In this document: piece after piece, positions 4,683 to 5,919 of the stretch
Position numbering within the stretch: the stretch's first letter is position 1
How the letters are laid out: every line of letters begins with the position of its first letter
Assembly: GCA_015493185.1 (NCBI GenBank)
Contig: WGDQ01000328.1
Location: 1 to 5,919 of the forward strand
Direction of reading: 5' to 3'
Source of the DNA: Planctomycetaceae bacterium
GTDB lineage: Bacteria > Planctomycetota > Planctomycetia > Pirellulales > JAEUIK01
Length of the DNA stretch: 5,919 nucleotides
Translations under genes and position numbers: made by a program
Notes under the pieces: generated by a model
The model's database searches: none
The model's input: only the letters and a program-made list of their open reading frames with translations
Told to the model about the DNA's origin: nothing

Positions 4683-5919
4683 ATGGCGCGCCGCAACTGC
4701 TCGAACTCGGCCGAACCAACGCAACGCGGGCCGCGATTGGTGTATTTGCTCACTGATTCGCTGGCGTGCGGTTTCTTGCGCGGGCAGGCCGGTTATCTGC
4801 GAGAATGCGGTTTCGACATCACAGTGGTTTCGTCGCCCGGCGAGGGGTTGCAACGGATCGCAAATCAGGAAGGCGTGCGTGCGCAGGCGGTTCCGATGCA
4901 GCGGGAAATCGCACCGCTGGCCGACGTGCGATCGTTGCTGCAACTGGTCCGACTGCTGCGGCGTTTGCGGCCCGAGATCGTTAACGCAGGCACGATGAAA
5001 GCGGCCCTGCTGGGCATGACGGCGGCTTGGCTGGCCGGCGTGCCGGTGAGAATTTACACGCTGCATGGCTTGCGACTGGAAACGACCACGGGCCTGAAGC
5101 GAAGCATACTCCATTGGGCCGAGTGGTGGACCACGCGGCTGGCGCATCGCGTGATTTGCGTGAGCAAGAGCCTGAAGGAGGTTTACACCGATCTGGTGCC
5201 GGCAGCGGCCCGAAAGGCCACGGTGTTGGGGGCTGGTTCGTGCAATGGCGTCGATCCGGGCCGCTTCGAGCCCGTCGAGACGCTGCGTCGGCAGGCGGCG
5301 CAGTTGCGCACTCAGTGGGAAATCGAGCCCGACGCGCCGGTGATTGGGTTCGTGGGGCGGCTCGTGCGCGATAAGGGCATTGAGGAACTGGCCGAGGCGT
5401 TTCAGCGCGTGCGCCGCCGACATCCGCGAGCCCGATTGGTGCTTCTGGGCGACTTCGAATCGGGCGATCCGGTGGCGGCGGAAGTGCAGCAGCAATTGCG
5501 CGACGATGCGGCAGTGATCCTTCCAGGATTTGTGCAGGAAACGGCCCCGTACTATTTTCTGATGGATGTTTTCGTATTGCCGTCGTATCGCGAGGGCTTG
5601 CCCAGCGTTCCGCTCGAAGCGGCCTTGGCCGAAGTGCCGGTCGTTGGTTTTCGCTCAACGGGCATTGTGGACTCGGTGGTGGATGGTGAAACGGGCATGC
5701 TCGTACCGCGGGGCGACGTCGACGCACTGAGCCACGCCATTGCGACGTATCTAGACAATGCCGAGCTGCGGCGTCAGCATGGGCAGGCGGGCCGCCGCTG
5801 GGTGCTCGACGTTTTTCGGCCGCAACGCGTGTGGCAGGCCCTGCTGGACGAATATGTGCGTTGCCTCGAAAGCCGGAACTTGCCGCTGCCCAAGAAGACG
5901 GGCGACCGGCAGTGTGAAG
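4683..5919 (+). CDS. CapM/PglA-type glycosyltransferase family 4, 3' end beyond the window
   Basis: The frame is open from ATG 4683 to the right edge (412 codons seen, no stop). An in-frame TGA at 4674-4676 fixes ATG 4683 as the first usable ATG. The N-terminal domain begins LVYLLTDSLACGFLRGQAGYL (19-39), as in CapM-like enzymes that extend lipid-linked sugars in the cytoplasm. NAGTMKAALLG (101-111), LHGLR (127-131) and GAGSCNGVDPGRF (183-195) match the family's acceptor-side and linker motifs. In the donor domain, IGFVGRLVRDKGIEEL (221-236) holds the conserved Arg and Lys (R226, K231), LLGDFE (254-259) follows, and the E-x7-E pair is E304/E312 in YREGLPSVPLEAA. A C-terminal helix region is present to about 393, so family length is already reached and the stop is probably only a few codons away. 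Donor sugar and linkage are unknown. The partner initiating phospho-sugar transferase is not in the window. Confidence 0.88.
   Translation, partial: MARRNCSNSAEPTQRGPRLVYLLTDSLACGFLRGQAGYLRECGFDITVVSSPGEGLQRIANQEGVRAQAVPMQREIAPLADVRSLLQLVRLLRRLRPEIVNAGTMKAALLGMTAAWLAGVPVRIYTLHGLRLETTTGLKRSILHWAEWWTTRLAHRVICVSKSLKEVYTDLVPAAARKATVLGAGSCNGVDPGRFEPVETLRRQAAQLRTQWEIEPDAPVIGFVGRLVRDKGIEELAEAFQRVRRRHPRARLVLLGDFESGDPVAAEVQQQLRDDAAVILPGFVQETAPYYFLMDVFVLPSYREGLPSVPLEAALAEVPVVGFRSTGIVDSVVDGETGMLVPRGDVDALSHAIATYLDNAELRRQHGQAGRRWVLDVFRPQRVWQALLDEYVRCLESRNLPLPKKTGDRQCE

Overview
The window is GC-rich DNA (about 60% by eye) with four genes, all on the + strand, that together look like part of a cell-surface or exopolysaccharide biosynthesis locus. 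In order they are a multi-pass membrane polysaccharide polymerase of the Wzy / O-antigen-polymerase type (139-1755), a PAPS-dependent sulfotransferase (1846-2799), a GT4 glycosyltransferase (3035-4246), and a second GT4 glycosyltransferase of the CapM/PglA type (4683 to the right edge, no stop reached). No rRNA, tRNA, CRISPR array, transposase or integrase is visible.

Organism: there is no phylogenetic marker. The loosely spaced polysaccharide genes, long non-coding gaps, weak or absent Shine-Dalgarno sequences, and the combination of a Wzy-like polymerase, carbohydrate-type sulfotransferase and GT4 enzymes would suit Planctomycetota (Pirellulales-like). This is an inference and not a demonstrated assignment.

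Layout: positions 1-138 are a leader with a strong hairpin and three possible in-frame starts for the polymerase. A 90-nt gap separates polymerase and sulfotransferase. A 235-nt gap after the sulfotransferase holds several small hairpins, one followed by a T-run (a possible weak terminator), and a duplicated 11-mer. A 436-nt gap before the last gene has no convincing protein gene but contains short direct repeats, two small hairpins, a 23-nt all-purine tract and a five-codon mini-ORF directly ahead of the start codon.

How the genes may work together: the two GT4 enzymes would add sugars to a growing lipid-linked repeat unit in the cytoplasm, the polymerase would join exported repeat units on the outer face of the inner membrane, and the sulfotransferase would place sulfate on a sugar. 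The most interesting reading is therefore a sulfated bacterial polysaccharide. Flippase, initiating sugar-phosphate transferase, export proteins and PAPS synthesis genes are not in the window and would have to lie elsewhere.
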